Positions 18,220 through 27,433 of a DNA stretch of 64,000 bases are shown in pieces. The stretch is from contig CAKTTY010000002.1 of assembly GCA_934617065.1 (NCBI GenBank), forward strand, positions 124,001 to 188,000, in the 5' to 3' direction. The stretch's first letter is position 1; each line of letters opens with the position of its first letter. This DNA comes from an uncultured Eggerthellaceae bacterium (GTDB lineage Bacteria; Actinomycetota; Coriobacteriia; Coriobacteriales; Eggerthellaceae). The translations under genes and the position numbers were made by a program. Below the pieces are notes generated by a model. The model worked only from the letters and a program-made list of their open reading frames with translations. It was not told the origin of the DNA and did no database searches.

Positions 18220-19353
18220 TTAGCCCCAAACCTCTTTGGCGATTTCCTGCACCAGGGCGATTTTTGCCCACTGCTCATCTTCGGTGAGCTTGTTGCCGAT
18301 TTCGCAGCTGGCAAAGCCACACTGTGGAGAAAGGCACAAATGGTCGAGGGGAACGTACTTTGACGCTTCTGCGATGCGGGCCTTTACCGTTTCCTTGTCT
18401 TCGAGGCCTGGTTGCTTGGAGGTGATCAGTCCGAGTACCACATATTTGCCATCAGCAATGTGTGCCAAAGGCTCGAATCCACCAGCGCGCGGCGTATCGA
18501 ACTCCAGGTAGAAGGCGCGCACATCTTCATTGGCGAACAAATACGGTGCGATAGGGTCGTAGCCGCCTTCAAAAGCGTAGGTAGAGTGATAGTTGCCACG
18601 GCATACATGGGTGTTGATTACCAGATCGTCGGGCTGACCTTCAATAGCTGCATTGTTCAGACCTACGCCAAGCTCGGATATCTTCTGGATGTCGACGGGC
18701 TTTAGACCGGTTTTTGTTGTGAAGTTCTTGTCGCAGTAGATGCCCCAAGTGCAGTCGTCGAACTGGATGTTACGGCATCCCGCTTCGTATAAATCAGCGA
18801 TTACCTGGCGATATGCCGCTGCTATAGCATCGGCAAGCGCTTCATCGGTGGGGTAGACGGCGCGCAGGCTTTCGATTTGCCCATCGCACCTATCAAGCGT
18901 TACTTCTGCAAACGTTTGAATGGGGGCGGGCATGGTCTGGCGGGCAATGTGGTCTTCATCGGAGAGGGCATTGACGAACTTGAAATGCTCAACGAAAGGA
19001 TGGTTTTCCCCAGTGATAGGGCCTGCAACCACTGCCGTGTCGGCTGTGGTCTCTTCGTCATGGAACTGATAACCCTCGCGGCTGGTGCGACGTTCGATAC
19101 CTTGGAAGCCCCACATGAAGTCGAGGTGCCAGTAGCTGCGGCGGAACTCGCCGTCGGTGATCACCTTCAGCCCAGCGGCTTTTTGCTTTGCCACCAAATC
19201 GCGAATAGCGATGTCTTCGACGGTTCTAAGCTGATCGACGTCGATGGTGCCTGCCTCGAAATCGGCACGTGCCTGCTTCAGCACGTCAGGGCGTAGAAAA
19301 CTGCCTACGATATCGCAGCGAAACGGTGCATTCTTTCCAAATGTGATAGCCAT
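18220..19353 (-). CDS. Cobalamin-independent methionine synthase-like protein (MetE C-terminal type, YxjG/YxjH-like)
   Basis: A 377-residue protein matching the catalytic half of MetE only. Family features are DIVGSFLRP at the N-terminus, TDGEFRRSYWHLDF, the zinc-ligand region INTHVCRGNY, and LSPQCGFAS near the C-terminus (His, Cys and Cys ligands). It is expected to methylate homocysteine or a related thiol; the methyl donor of such short forms is uncertain. ATG 19353 has AAGGAAATCAAT upstream; the open frame extends further 5' without a start signal. It lies 106 bases downstream of a LysR regulator on the same strand, which probably controls it. Confidence 0.88.
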   Translation of the reverse strand: MAITFGKNAPFRCDIVGSFLRPDVLKQARADFEAGTIDVDQLRTVEDIAIRDLVAKQKAAGLKVITDGEFRRSYWHLDFMWGFQGIERRTSREGYQFHDEETTADTAVVAGPITGENHPFVEHFKFVNALSDEDHIARQTMPAPIQTFAEVTLDRCDGQIESLRAVYPTDEALADAIAAAYRQVIADLYEAGCRNIQFDDCTWGIYCDKNFTTKTGLKPVDIQKISELGVGLNNAAIEGQPDDLVINTHVCRGNYHSTYAFEGGYDPIAPYLFANEDVRAFYLEFDTPRAGGFEPLAHIADGKYVVLGLITSKQPGLEDKETVKARIAEASKYVPLDHLCLSPQCGFASCEIGNKLTEDEQWAKIALVQEIAKEVWG

Positions 19354-19414
19354 ATTGATTTCCTTACTCGTTTGATTCGAAGTAACGAAACAAAGTATGG
19401 CGAGGGAGTTTGCA

Positions 19415-19430
19415 ATTGTGAAATACCAAT
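19415..19430. promoter_or_regulatory. Possible LysR operator upstream of the MetE-like gene
   Basis: The sequence ATTGTGAAATACCAAT is an ATTG-N8-CAAT dyad of the size and shape typical of LysR half-sites, 62 bases upstream of the MetE-like start and between it and the LysR gene. On the minus strand TTCACA and CATACT separated by 17 bases could be a promoter. This is pattern evidence only. Confidence 0.35.
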
Positions 19431-19459
19431 AATGCGGCAACAGCGATAGATATTTCCTA

Positions 19460-20359
19460 TTACGAGATGTGACGCTTTAGGGCTTCAAGATAGGCGGAAC
19501 CGTAGCGGCTTCGCTGTGTTCCCTTGCGGAAAATGACGCCGATTTCCATATACTCGTCAATTTCGAGTGGCACCGATATGATGGAGGGCCCGTTCAGCTC
19601 AGCAGAAATGACGCCCGAGCAAACGGTATAGCCGTTTAGACCTATGAGCAGGTTAAATAAAGTAGCTCGGTCGCGAACGCGGATGTTTTTGCTGCGGTCG
19701 ATCGTGGTGGTTAATTCCTCTGAGTAATAAAACGAGTTGTAGCTTCCTTGCTCGTAAGAAAGGAAAGGGTAATCCTCCATATCCTCGAGCGTTACTGATG
19801 TTCGTTTTGCCAAAGGGTGGTTGGAGCAGATGAATACGTGTGGATCGGCTCTGAACAAGGGTTCAAATACCAGGTTGTTGGCAGTGATCATCTTGCCTAT
19901 AACATCACGGTTTCGCGCGGAAAGGTACAGAACGCCCAGCTCGCTTTTCATATGGGCAACGTCTTCGATGATTTCATGCGTCTGCTCTTCGCGGATGGTG
20001 AAGTCGTAGCTTGCCGAATCGAATTCTCGGATCACGTCTACAAATGCGTTTACGGCAAAGGAATAGTGTTGACAGGAGACACTGAAATGAGGCGCTTGCT
20101 GCGATTGGCCCTTATAACGCGATTCCAATAAGTCGGCTTGTTCGAGCACTTGCCGCGCGTATCCCAGGAACGTTTCGCCTTCCTCCGACACTATGACGCC
20201 CTTGTTGGTGCGGTCGAAGATGCGCACGTCCATTTCCCGCTCGAGGTCACCAATAGCGGCGGTTATGGACGGTTGGGACACAAACAGCTTGCGGGATGCC
20301 TCGGTAATGCTTCCGCATTCTGCCACTTTAACGGCGTAGATAAGCTGTTGCAGTTTCAT
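19460..20359 (-). CDS. LysR-family transcriptional regulator
   Basis: A 299-residue regulator with an N-terminal winged helix-turn-helix (MKLQQLIYAVKVAECGSITEASRKLFVSQPSIT region; residues 1-60) and a periplasmic-binding-protein-like effector domain. The start of the effector domain, SVSCQHYSFAVNAF followed by REEQTHEIIEDV, resembles LysR regulators of sulfur amino-acid genes in Firmicutes (CmbR/MetR type), which agrees with the adjacent MetE-like gene. ATG 20359 follows GGAGAACA and gives the standard LysR N-terminus. Regulation of the MetE-like gene by this protein is inferred from position. Confidence 0.9.
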   Translation of the reverse strand: MKLQQLIYAVKVAECGSITEASRKLFVSQPSITAAIGDLEREMDVRIFDRTNKGVIVSEEGETFLGYARQVLEQADLLESRYKGQSQQAPHFSVSCQHYSFAVNAFVDVIREFDSASYDFTIREEQTHEIIEDVAHMKSELGVLYLSARNRDVIGKMITANNLVFEPLFRADPHVFICSNHPLAKRTSVTLEDMEDYPFLSYEQGSYNSFYYSEELTTTIDRSKNIRVRDRATLFNLLIGLNGYTVCSGVISAELNGPSIISVPLEIDEYMEIGVIFRKGTQRSRYGSAYLEALKRHIS

Positions 20360-20640
20360 TGTTCTCCGTTCAGTTTCAATGGTTGGCTTTATGATACCGC
20401 GATGACTTAAAGGCAATCGTTCCAGGGCATGGCGTTTATGCCGCATGCCTTCGTTAAGGGAAAGCAAAGGTTGCGCAATTGCGAGCATTGCAGCTGCTTG
20501 GCCTCTAGGGGTCTCGCCTGCCGTTTCGGTGGCAAGGGGGTTTCGCTAATGATGCCCTTTGGTGAAATCAAACGAATATAGGATAATGAAACAAGTATGC
20601 ACATTGCTGGCCACCAGCATCCCTCGTGAAAGGAATCTTT

Positions 20641-22320
20641 GTGGCTGAATTCATTTACCAGATGTATCAAGCACGCAAAGCCCATGGCGACAAGGTCATC
20701 TTGGACGACGTGACGCTTTCGTTTTACCCTGGCGCCAAAATCGGCGTAGTGGGCCCCAATGGCATGGGCAAATCCACCTTGTTGAAGGTCATGGCTGGCC
20801 TCGAAGAGGTTTCCGCGGGCGACGCACGCCTTACCCCTGGTTACACCGTTGGCATTCTTCAGCAGGAGCCCCCGCTCGACGAAGAGGCTACGGTAATTGA
20901 GAACATCCGTATGGCGTTTGCCGACGTGCTTGCCAAGGTTGAACGCTTTAATGCCATCGGTGCGGAAATGGCTGATCCCGATGCCGATTTCGATGCCCTG
21001 ATGGAAGAAATGGGCGCGCTTCAAAACGATATCGATGCTGCAAACGGATGGGATTTGGACAGCCAGCTTTCCCAGGCAATGGATGCTCTGCAGTGCCCCG
21101 ATCCTGATGCTCCCGTTAAGGTGCTTTCCGGCGGCGAGCGCCGTCGCGTTGCGCTGTGCAAGCTCCTGCTTGAAGCGCCCGACCTGCTTCTTTTGGACGA
21201 GCCCACCAACCATTTGGATGCTGAATCGGTGCTGTGGTTGGAGCAATTCCTCCATCGTTACCCTGGTGCAGTACTTGCGGTAACGCACGACCGCTACTTC
21301 CTCGACAACGTCGCCGAATGGATCTGCGAAGTTGATCGCGGTCATCTGTATCCCTACAAGGGCAACTATTCCACCTACCTGGAAACCAAGGCTGCCCGCC
21401 TGGAATCGCAGGGTCAGCAGCAGGCTAAGCTGGCAAAGCGCATGAAGAACGAGCTGGAATGGGTTCGTTCCAGCCCGAAGGCGCGCCAGGCAAAGAACAA
21501 GGCCCGCCTTGAGCGTTATGAGCAGATGGAGGCTGAGGCACGTAGCGCCAAGAGCGTCGACTTCACTGACATCACGATCCCCGTTGGTCCTCGCTTGGGC
21601 TCTAAGGTCCTTGAGGTCGAGCATTTGCACAAGCAGTTCGGCGATCGTGTTCTTATCGACGATCTTTCATTCAGCTTGCCGCGTAACGGCATCGTGGGCG
21701 TTATCGGCCCCAACGGTGTTGGTAAGTCGACCCTGTTCAAGATGATTGTGGGCAAAGAACCGGTTTCTGGCGGCACGCTTGAGTTGGGCGAAACCGTACA
21801 GATTTCCTACGTTGACCAGAATCGTGAAGGTCTTGACCCGAAAAAGACGCTTTGGGAAGTGGTTTCTGACGGGTTGGATTACATCCGTGTAGGCGAAACC
21901 GAGATTCCCAGTCGTGCGTATGTGGCGAACTTCGGCTTTAAGGGCTCTGACCAGCAAAAGCCTGCCGGCGTTCTTTCCGGCGGCGAGCGTAATCGCTTGA
22001 ACCTTGCCCTCACGCTGAAGCAGGGCGGCAACCTGCTCCTGCTCGACGAGCCTACGAACGACCTTGACGTAGAGACGCTTGAAAGCCTCGAAGAAGCGTT
22101 GCTGGCGTTCCCTGGCTGCGCAGTAATCACTAGCCATGACCGTATGTTCCTCGACCGCATCGCCACGCATATTCTTGCGTGGGAGGGTACCGATGAAAAC
22201 CCCGGCAATTGGCATTGGTTCGAAGGTAACTTCGATTCTTATCAGAAGAACAAGATCGAACGTCTGGGCGAAGAAGCTGCAAAGCCCCATCGCCTGCATC
22301 GCAAGCTTACGCGCGATTAG
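20641..22320 (+). CDS. ettA: ABC-F ATPase EttA (energy-dependent translational throttle)
   Basis: A 559-residue ABC-F protein with two ATPase domains and no membrane segments. Walker A motifs are GPNGMGKST and GPNGVGKST; signature motifs are LSGGERRRVALCKLLL and LSGGERNRLNLALTL; Walker B DEPTNHLD and DEPTNDLD. The arm-linker region (KLAKRMKNELEWVRSSPKARQ) and total length match EttA, which binds the ribosomal E site and gates the first peptide bond according to the ATP/ADP ratio. GTG 20641 is preferred: it follows GTGAAAGGAATCTTT and gives the normal AEFIYQMYQ N-terminus. Confidence 0.95.
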   Translation: MAEFIYQMYQARKAHGDKVILDDVTLSFYPGAKIGVVGPNGMGKSTLLKVMAGLEEVSAGDARLTPGYTVGILQQEPPLDEEATVIENIRMAFADVLAKVERFNAIGAEMADPDADFDALMEEMGALQNDIDAANGWDLDSQLSQAMDALQCPDPDAPVKVLSGGERRRVALCKLLLEAPDLLLLDEPTNHLDAESVLWLEQFLHRYPGAVLAVTHDRYFLDNVAEWICEVDRGHLYPYKGNYSTYLETKAARLESQGQQQAKLAKRMKNELEWVRSSPKARQAKNKARLERYEQMEAEARSAKSVDFTDITIPVGPRLGSKVLEVEHLHKQFGDRVLIDDLSFSLPRNGIVGVIGPNGVGKSTLFKMIVGKEPVSGGTLELGETVQISYVDQNREGLDPKKTLWEVVSDGLDYIRVGETEIPSRAYVANFGFKGSDQQKPAGVLSGGERNRLNLALTLKQGGNLLLLDEPTNDLDVETLESLEEALLAFPGCAVITSHDRMFLDRIATHILAWEGTDENPGNWHWFEGNFDSYQKNKIERLGEEAAKPHRLHRKLTRD

Positions 22321-22354
22321 TGTTCAGCGGGTAGTTTTTCGAGCACTCAAACAG

Positions 22355-22387
22355 AGAGGCAGCCTCTTTCGGGGCTGCCTCTTTTTT
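22355..22387 (+). terminator. Intrinsic terminator of ettA
   Basis: Ten-bp perfect stem AGAGGCAGCC / GGCTGCCTCT with an 8-base loop followed by six T residues, 35 bases after ettA. Confidence 0.93.
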
Positions 22388-22488
22388 GTCGGCCGCATTA
22401 CTGAGGCTGCTTTGGCTTGGTGCTAAGTGCAAACTAAGCCCAGCGGTGCAGTAGCGGCAATCGGAAAACTTGAAGATGCGAACAAACA

Positions 22489-22518
22489 AAAAGGCAACCT
22501 CGAAAGAGGTTGCCTTTT
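22489..22518 (-). terminator. Intrinsic terminator of gpmA
   Basis: Thirteen-bp perfect stem (AAAAGGCAACCTC and complement) closed by a GAAA tetraloop; on the minus strand it runs into a T-rich tract (TTTTTGTTTG). It lies 37 bases after the gpmA stop. Confidence 0.93.
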
Positions 22519-22554
22519 CATGCGTTAGCTTGCTGGGATTGAGGCAAGCGAAAC

Positions 22555-23313
22555 TTACTTGGCCTTGCCTTGGTTTGCTACCGCGTTGATTTTGGCGTTG
22601 ATGGTTTCTTCGTCGCCAACGTACTTCTTGTCAAGAACGTTGAAGTCCTGGTCGAAGGTGTAAACCAGCGGCACACCCGTGGGGATGTTTACGCCTACGA
22701 TTTCATCGTCGGAAAGCTTATCGAACTGCTTCACCAGAGCGCGCAGAGAATTGCCATGAGCAACGATGAGCACACGCTTGCCGGCGCGCATCTGAGGTTC
22801 GATTTCCTCTTCGAAGTAAGGCCATGCGCGAGCGATGGTGTCCTTCAGGCATTCTGCCAGGGGCATTTCGTCAGCAGGAGCGTTGCGGTAAGGAGCCATA
22901 AGGCGAGGATTGCGCTCGTCAGTTTCCTCCAGTGCGGGAGGACGTACGTCGAAGCTGCGGCGCCAGATTTTAACCTGGTCTTCGCCGTATTTTGTAGCGG
23001 TTTCAGCCTTGTTCAGACCCTGAAGAGCACCGTAGTGACGCTCGTTCAGACGCCACGTCTTGTTGACGGGCAGCCATTCGCGATCCATTGCCTGAAGAAT
23101 GTGGTTCAGCGTGTGGATAGCGCGCTTGAGGTACGAGGTGTAGCACACATCGAAGTCAAAGCCAGCTTCGGCAAGGGCGCGACCGCCATCGGATGCTTCT
23201 TTGCGGCCCGTATCGGTAAGGTCGACGTCCATCCAGCCGGTGAAAAGGTTCAGCTTGTTCCATTCGCTTTCGCCGTGGCGAACCAAGACGAGTTGCATGG
23301 TCGAATCAGTCAT
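22555..23313 (-). CDS. gpmA: 2,3-bisphosphoglycerate-dependent phosphoglycerate mutase
   Basis: A 252-residue glycolytic enzyme that interconverts 3- and 2-phosphoglycerate. [12 protein letters not shown] contains the phosphohistidine (RHGE), [14 protein letters not shown] the substrate loop, and [12 protein letters not shown] the second active-site His. The C-terminal tail beyond VPLVYTFD is intact, as in dPGM enzymes. ATG 23313 has GAAGGA five bases upstream; an internal ATG five codons on is a weaker option. It is monocistronic. Confidence 0.96.
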   Translation of the reverse strand: MTDSTMQLVLVRHGESEWNKLNLFTGWMDVDLTDTGRKEASDGGRALAEAGFDFDVCYTSYLKRAIHTLNHILQAMDREWLPVNKTWRLNERHYGALQGLNKAETATKYGEDQVKIWRRSFDVRPPALEETDERNPRLMAPYRNAPADEMPLAECLKDTIARAWPYFEEEIEPQMRAGKRVLIVAHGNSLRALVKQFDKLSDDEIVGVNIPTGVPLVYTFDQDFNVLDKKYVGDEETINAKINAVANQGKAK

Positions 23314-23591
23314 GATTCCTTCTCTTTCTCGTAGTAAGCGGGTTGCCCCGAGTTTATTCGTAATGCGCGTTATGCGCTAAGCAAAGAGAGCAGAGAGCAC
23401 AGGCGCAGCATATTTAGTATGACGTTTCGGCGAGCGTGTGGGGCACTGGTCGGGGAGCGTTACCGTGCTTTCGTTGGGCGGTGCGTTTGAGCTGAATGCG
23501 CCACTTCTCTGTCCTTTGTGCTGTACACGCAGCGTGGCGATGGGTTGGTATGATGGAGCGAAAAGGAATCTGCGCTTTAAGGAGCTTACGC

Positions 23592-25241
23592 ATGAACGAA
23601 ATTAAATGCCCACACTGCGGAAAGGTGTTCCAAGTCGACGAGCGCGGTTTTGCCGATATTTTACGTCAGGTGCGCACTGCTGAATTCGATAAGGAAATAG
23701 CCCAGCGCGAAGGCATGCTGCAGGAGCAGAATGCCCAGGCGGTAAAGCTTGCCGTTGCCGAGGCCCAACAGGATGCTCAAGCGGAAACCGCTCAACGCGA
23801 TGCTCGTATTGCAGAGCTGGAAACGCGTCTTGCTGCCGAAAAACGCGAACGCGAACAGGCGGAAAAGTCTTCTCAGCTTGAACATGCCAACGAACTTGAG
23901 GCGGCGCTTGCGAAGAAGCAAGCCGAAATCGCCCAGCTGCAGGCGGACGTGGAAAAGCTCTCGGCCGACCACGATGCGCAAAATCGCGTTGCTAAGGCAG
24001 AGCATGAACGCTTGCTTTCCGATGCAACCGCGCAGCGCGATGCGGAAATTGCGGCATTGCGCCAGCAGATTTCCTCCCAGGAAAGCGCCTTCAAGCAGCA
24101 GCTTGAGTCGCAGGTTCAGCAATACTCCCAGAAGATGGCCGCCGATAAAGCGGAAAGCGCTCGTGTGGCCGCCGAGGAATCGGCAAGGCTTCAGCAAACC
24201 ATCGTTGCGCAGAAGCAGCAGCTGGAATCGCAAACTCAGCAGTTCAAAGCTGAAAAAGAGCTTGCAGTAAGCGAAGCTCGTGCCACTGCCGAGCGTCAGC
24301 GCGACGAGCTGGCTGCCCAGGTTAAGCTCCAAGAAGCTCAGGCGGCTCAGGAGCAGGCTGCCTTGCGTGAGAAGATGACCAATGAACTTGCTGCGAAAGA
24401 CGAGCTCATCAAGTACAAGGACGAAGAAATTGCTCGTGTTAAGGAAATGAAGGCGCGCCTTTCCACCAAGATGGTTGGTGAATCGCTCGAACGTCATTGC
24501 GAGACCGAATTCAACAAAATCCGTGCTACGGCGTTCCCTCATGCGTATTTCGAAAAAGACAACGATGTGGTCGACGGCACCAAAGGCGATTTTGTCTTCC
24601 GCGAAACCGATCCCGCAACGGGCGAAGAAGTGGTTTCCATCATGTTCGAGATGAAGAACGAAAACGACGAAACGCGCACCAAGCACAAGAACGAGGATTT
24701 CTTCGCCAAACTCGACTCTGACCGCAAGAAGAAGGGCTGCGAGTATGCGGTTCTATGCACCATGCTCGAACCCGACAATGAGCTCTATAACGAAGGCATT
24801 GTCGATGTGAGCTACCGATATGAAAAGATGTACGTCATTCGTCCGCAATTCTTCATACCCATCATTTCCATTTTGCGCAACGCTGCGCTGTCTGCCCTGC
24901 AGTATAAAACCGAGCTTGCCGAAGTGCGCAACCAGAATATCGACATCACAAACTTCGAAAACTCGATGGAAGATTTCAAAACAAAGTTTGCGCGCAATTA
25001 CGACCTTGCTAGCCGCAAGTTCCAGACGGCTATAGATGAAATCGATAAGACCATCGACCATCTGCAGAAAACGAAAGAGGCACTGCTGGGTAGCGAAAGG
25101 AATCTGCGCCTGGCAAACGACAAGGCGCAAGACCTTACCATCAAAAAGCTCACGCGCAAGAACCCTACGATGAAGGCGAAGTTTGCTGCGCTGAAGGAAG
25201 GGGAAAACGCCTTGCCCGAGGCTGCCGATCAAGAGGATTAG
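23592..25241 (+). CDS. DUF2130 coiled-coil protein with N-terminal zinc ribbon
   Basis: A 549-residue protein of three parts: a short CPHCGKVF zinc-ribbon-like start, a very long Glu/Gln/Ala-rich coiled coil (about residues 30-290), and a C-terminal DUF2130 domain starting around [18 protein letters not shown] and containing [12 protein letters not shown] and [20 protein letters not shown]. The DUF2130 domain resembles restriction-endonuclease-fold proteins (the D-x-K-like arrangement in KGDFVF and FEMKNE), but no activity is established. ATG 23592 follows AAGGAGCTTACGC. It has no obvious functional partner nearby. Confidence 0.88.
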   Translation: MNEIKCPHCGKVFQVDERGFADILRQVRTAEFDKEIAQREGMLQEQNAQAVKLAVAEAQQDAQAETAQRDARIAELETRLAAEKREREQAEKSSQLEHANELEAALAKKQAEIAQLQADVEKLSADHDAQNRVAKAEHERLLSDATAQRDAEIAALRQQISSQESAFKQQLESQVQQYSQKMAADKAESARVAAEESARLQQTIVAQKQQLESQTQQFKAEKELAVSEARATAERQRDELAAQVKLQEAQAAQEQAALREKMTNELAAKDELIKYKDEEIARVKEMKARLSTKMVGESLERHCETEFNKIRATAFPHAYFEKDNDVVDGTKGDFVFRETDPATGEEVVSIMFEMKNENDETRTKHKNEDFFAKLDSDRKKKGCEYAVLCTMLEPDNELYNEGIVDVSYRYEKMYVIRPQFFIPIISILRNAALSALQYKTELAEVRNQNIDITNFENSMEDFKTKFARNYDLASRKFQTAIDEIDKTIDHLQKTKEALLGSERNLRLANDKAQDLTIKKLTRKNPTMKAKFAALKEGENALPEAADQED

Positions 25242-25369
25242 AAAACCATCACGCGCTTCTTCCGTTTTTGTAAATCTTTCCCGAATAGCCCGAAAGGGGA
25301 AAGCAGTAGGGCTTGCTTCGGCTTAGAATGGCTTCGTTTTGTTTAAGAGCGGAGTTTCAGGAGCGCTTG

Positions 25370-26554
25370 GTGACCCAGAAAATGACAGGTAAGCAATGGC
25401 TCGCCCTTGCAGGCATCGCTGTGGCGGCGTTTGTGTTCAATTCTTCGGAATTCATGCCAGTAGGCTTGCTTACCGATATCGGCAAGACATTCGGAACCAA
25501 CGAGGCTACGACGGGCATGTTGGTTTCGGTGTATGCGTGGGCGGTGATGCTTCTTTCCGTGCCATTGATGATTATCGCAACGCGCCTGGACTTTCGTAGG
25601 CTGCTCTTGGTGGTTATCGTGGTGTTCCTGGTTGGGCAGGTGCTTACGTCGCTGTCGACAAGCTATTGGATGCTTATGGCGGCGCGCATGGTAGTTGCTT
25701 GCGCGCATTCGGTATTCTGGGCCATTGCCGCGCCTATTGCGGTTCGCTTGGTGCCGAAAAACAAGCGCGCTCTTGCTTTGAGCGTTGTCGAGACGGGCAC
25801 TGCTGTTGCAGCTATTGTTGGCTTGCCGTTGGGCCGTGCTATTGGCTTGGCTGTTGGGTGGCGCCTGACGTTTGCCATTGTTGCAGTAATCTCTGCGCTT
25901 TTGCTGGTGTACCTGCTTATCACCTTGCCTTGGGTTCCTGGCGCAGAACCCTTCAGCATTGGGCAGTTGCCAGGGCTATTCCAGAACAAGGGCTTAGTGG
26001 CACTGTTTATTCTTACGGCGCTGTATGCATGGGGGTATTACACGGGCTACAGCTATATTGAGCCATTCTTGCTACAGGTGGCGGGGTTGGAAAACGATGT
26101 GGTCACCTTGGTCCTTTCCGTGTTTGGTGTTGCAAGCATCATCGGCAGCATAATGTGTTCCAAGCTGTATCCCCGTTTCCGTTTCCCGTTCTTTAGGGCT
26201 ATTACCATCGGTGTGCCAGTAGCCTTGCTGCTGATGCATGCGGCGGCGGGTTTGGGCCTCGCGGCAATATTTGGCGTTGTTGTTCTGTGGGGTATAAGTG
26301 CGGCTTCGGTGAGCGTTGTGTACCAGGCAGAAATCATCAATGTTTCTTCCGACGAAGAAGAAACGGTTGCCATGGCGTTTTTCTCGGGCATCTTCAACTT
26401 CGGCATCGGCACTGGTGCGCTTTTGGGCGGCCAGGTGGTTAACACGCTGGGTATTGCGAGTGTGTTTTATGCAGGCGGCATCATCGGCGTGGTCTCCATC
26501 CTGTTCTGCTTGGCGGTGGCGGTTGGGCGTCTTAAGCGCTATTCCGTGAAATAG
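25370..26554 (+). CDS. MFS efflux transporter (AraJ/SotB sugar-efflux type)
   Basis: A 394-residue, 12-segment major facilitator. The early motif FNSSEFMPVGLLTDIG and the middle SVFWAIAAPIAVRLVPKNKRALALS are characteristic of the AraJ/YdhP/SotB sugar and drug exporters. The frame extends upstream, but GTG 25370 has CAGGAGCGCTT ahead and fits the family N-terminus. It is 128 bases after the DUF2130 gene. The substrate cannot be told from the sequence. Confidence 0.85.
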   Translation: MTQKMTGKQWLALAGIAVAAFVFNSSEFMPVGLLTDIGKTFGTNEATTGMLVSVYAWAVMLLSVPLMIIATRLDFRRLLLVVIVVFLVGQVLTSLSTSYWMLMAARMVVACAHSVFWAIAAPIAVRLVPKNKRALALSVVETGTAVAAIVGLPLGRAIGLAVGWRLTFAIVAVISALLLVYLLITLPWVPGAEPFSIGQLPGLFQNKGLVALFILTALYAWGYYTGYSYIEPFLLQVAGLENDVVTLVLSVFGVASIIGSIMCSKLYPRFRFPFFRAITIGVPVALLLMHAAAGLGLAAIFGVVVLWGISAASVSVVYQAEIINVSSDEEETVAMAFFSGIFNFGIGTGALLGGQVVNTLGIASVFYAGGIIGVVSILFCLAVAVGRLKRYSVK

Positions 26555-26598
26555 CCTGAAGCGCTTGGTTTCCGCTTGGCGCTTTGAGGGGGGAGCGT

Positions 26599-26692
26599 GG
26601 CGGCTCCCGTGGGCGCCGCCACGCCGTATGGTACGCGCCGCCCGCCCGGCACCACGCTGCGCAGTATGCGGTTGCCGCTCACGGGAGCCGCC
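26599..26692. repeat. Large GC-rich inverted repeat (94 bp)
   Basis: Perfect 13-bp arms GGCGGCTCCCGTG (26599-26611) and CACGGGAGCCGCC (26680-26692). The interior also has partial self-complementarity (CCGTATGGTACGC against GCGCAGTATGCGG), so the whole could fold into one long imperfect hairpin. It lies 45 bases after the MFS gene and 73 bases left of dispersed repeat copy B. It has no T-run, so it is not a simple terminator. Confidence 0.75.
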
Positions 26693-26764
26693 ATGAAGCC
26701 GCTTACGATGCTACGCTGGGTCCGCCCTGACCAAATTGTCATCCCGAAGCTATTCCGAGAGTCC

Positions 26765-26950
26765 AGAAACATAAATCTCGACTTTTTTGCAACTTTTTTG
26801 CGATTAGGGATTGTTCCGAGCTTTCCAACCAGGGATTGAGGCGCAAAAGCGCAGGTAATCGGTTGCATGACGGCCTGTTTTCGCTTTGTGGGGACGGAAG
26901 AGAGTCCGTAATCGCAAAAAAGTTGCAAAAACGCCTCAATTTTTGTTTTC
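26765..26950 (-). repeat. Dispersed terminal-inverted-repeat element, copy B (inverted)
   Basis: About 186 bp with the same terminal arms as copies A and C: TTTTTTGCAACTTTTTTGCGATTA at the left (whose complement is at the right, 26908-26929) and GAAAACAAAAATT as the outer right end. Reading the minus strand, the interior matches copy A closely (ATTACGGACTCTCTTCCGTCC, then GCGCTTTTGCGC), so this copy is in the opposite orientation. The same frame is open from GTG at 26952 (minus) to beyond the other end. Confidence 0.87.
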
Positions 26951-27125
26951 ACGATGGGTGGATTGCCCCAACGGGTAGATATCGCAATGGGGTCGGGTGC
27001 GCAGGTCTTTGCTCATCAGGCTTTATTTCATTTCTGTTTCGAAAATATCCAGACTCTGTGACGATGCGAAATTAATCGGTGTTGAACAATTGCAACTTTT
27101 GCTGAAAGGACGAATATAGAGCCAT

Positions 27126-27286
27126 CGAACGCAGAGGGCGTTCGGAATAAGCGCTTCGGTGCTTACGCGTTAGGACGAACTTTTGAATTACCGCAACCTG
27201 CATACAGAAATTATCAGCTCCATTATTTAGGGCTCGGGTTGCTTGAATCAGCTGCCCGAACCCTAATCGGGCAGCTGATGGTTTTG
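27126..27286 (+). promoter_or_regulatory. Structured 5' leader of the MHS transporter gene (unidentified riboswitch/attenuator candidate)
   Basis: Several hairpins precede an intrinsic terminator within the leader of the downstream transporter: 27126-27144 (CGAACGC arms), 27148-27165 (TAAGCGC stem with a UUCG tetraloop), a GCAACC/GGTTGC pairing (27193-27198 with 27237-27242), and a 13-bp perfect stem 27247-27279 (ATCAGCTGCCCGA). The element ATCAGCT occurs at 27213 and again at 27247, so either copy could pair with AGCTGAT at 27273, which permits alternative folds. No known riboswitch class was recognised. Confidence 0.55.
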
Positions 27287-27328
27287 AATCCGGAGGCTGT
27301 TTAAAGAAACGGCTTCCGGATTTTTTTT
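27287..27328 (+). terminator. Leader terminator upstream of the MHS transporter
   Basis: Twelve-bp stem AATCCGGAGGCT / GGCTTCCGGATT (two G-U pairs) followed by eight T residues, 105 bases before the transporter ATG and far from any upstream plus-strand gene end (26554). A strong intrinsic terminator in this position suggests transcription attenuation. Confidence 0.85.
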
Positions 27329-27433
27329 ATTCCTCTATCATTTGATTTCTTCCGTGTTGCTTTCTTCAAACAGCCTTTTGATTCCAGACCTTGATTCATC
27401 GGTTCACGGATTGAAGGAAAAGAAGGAAACGTA

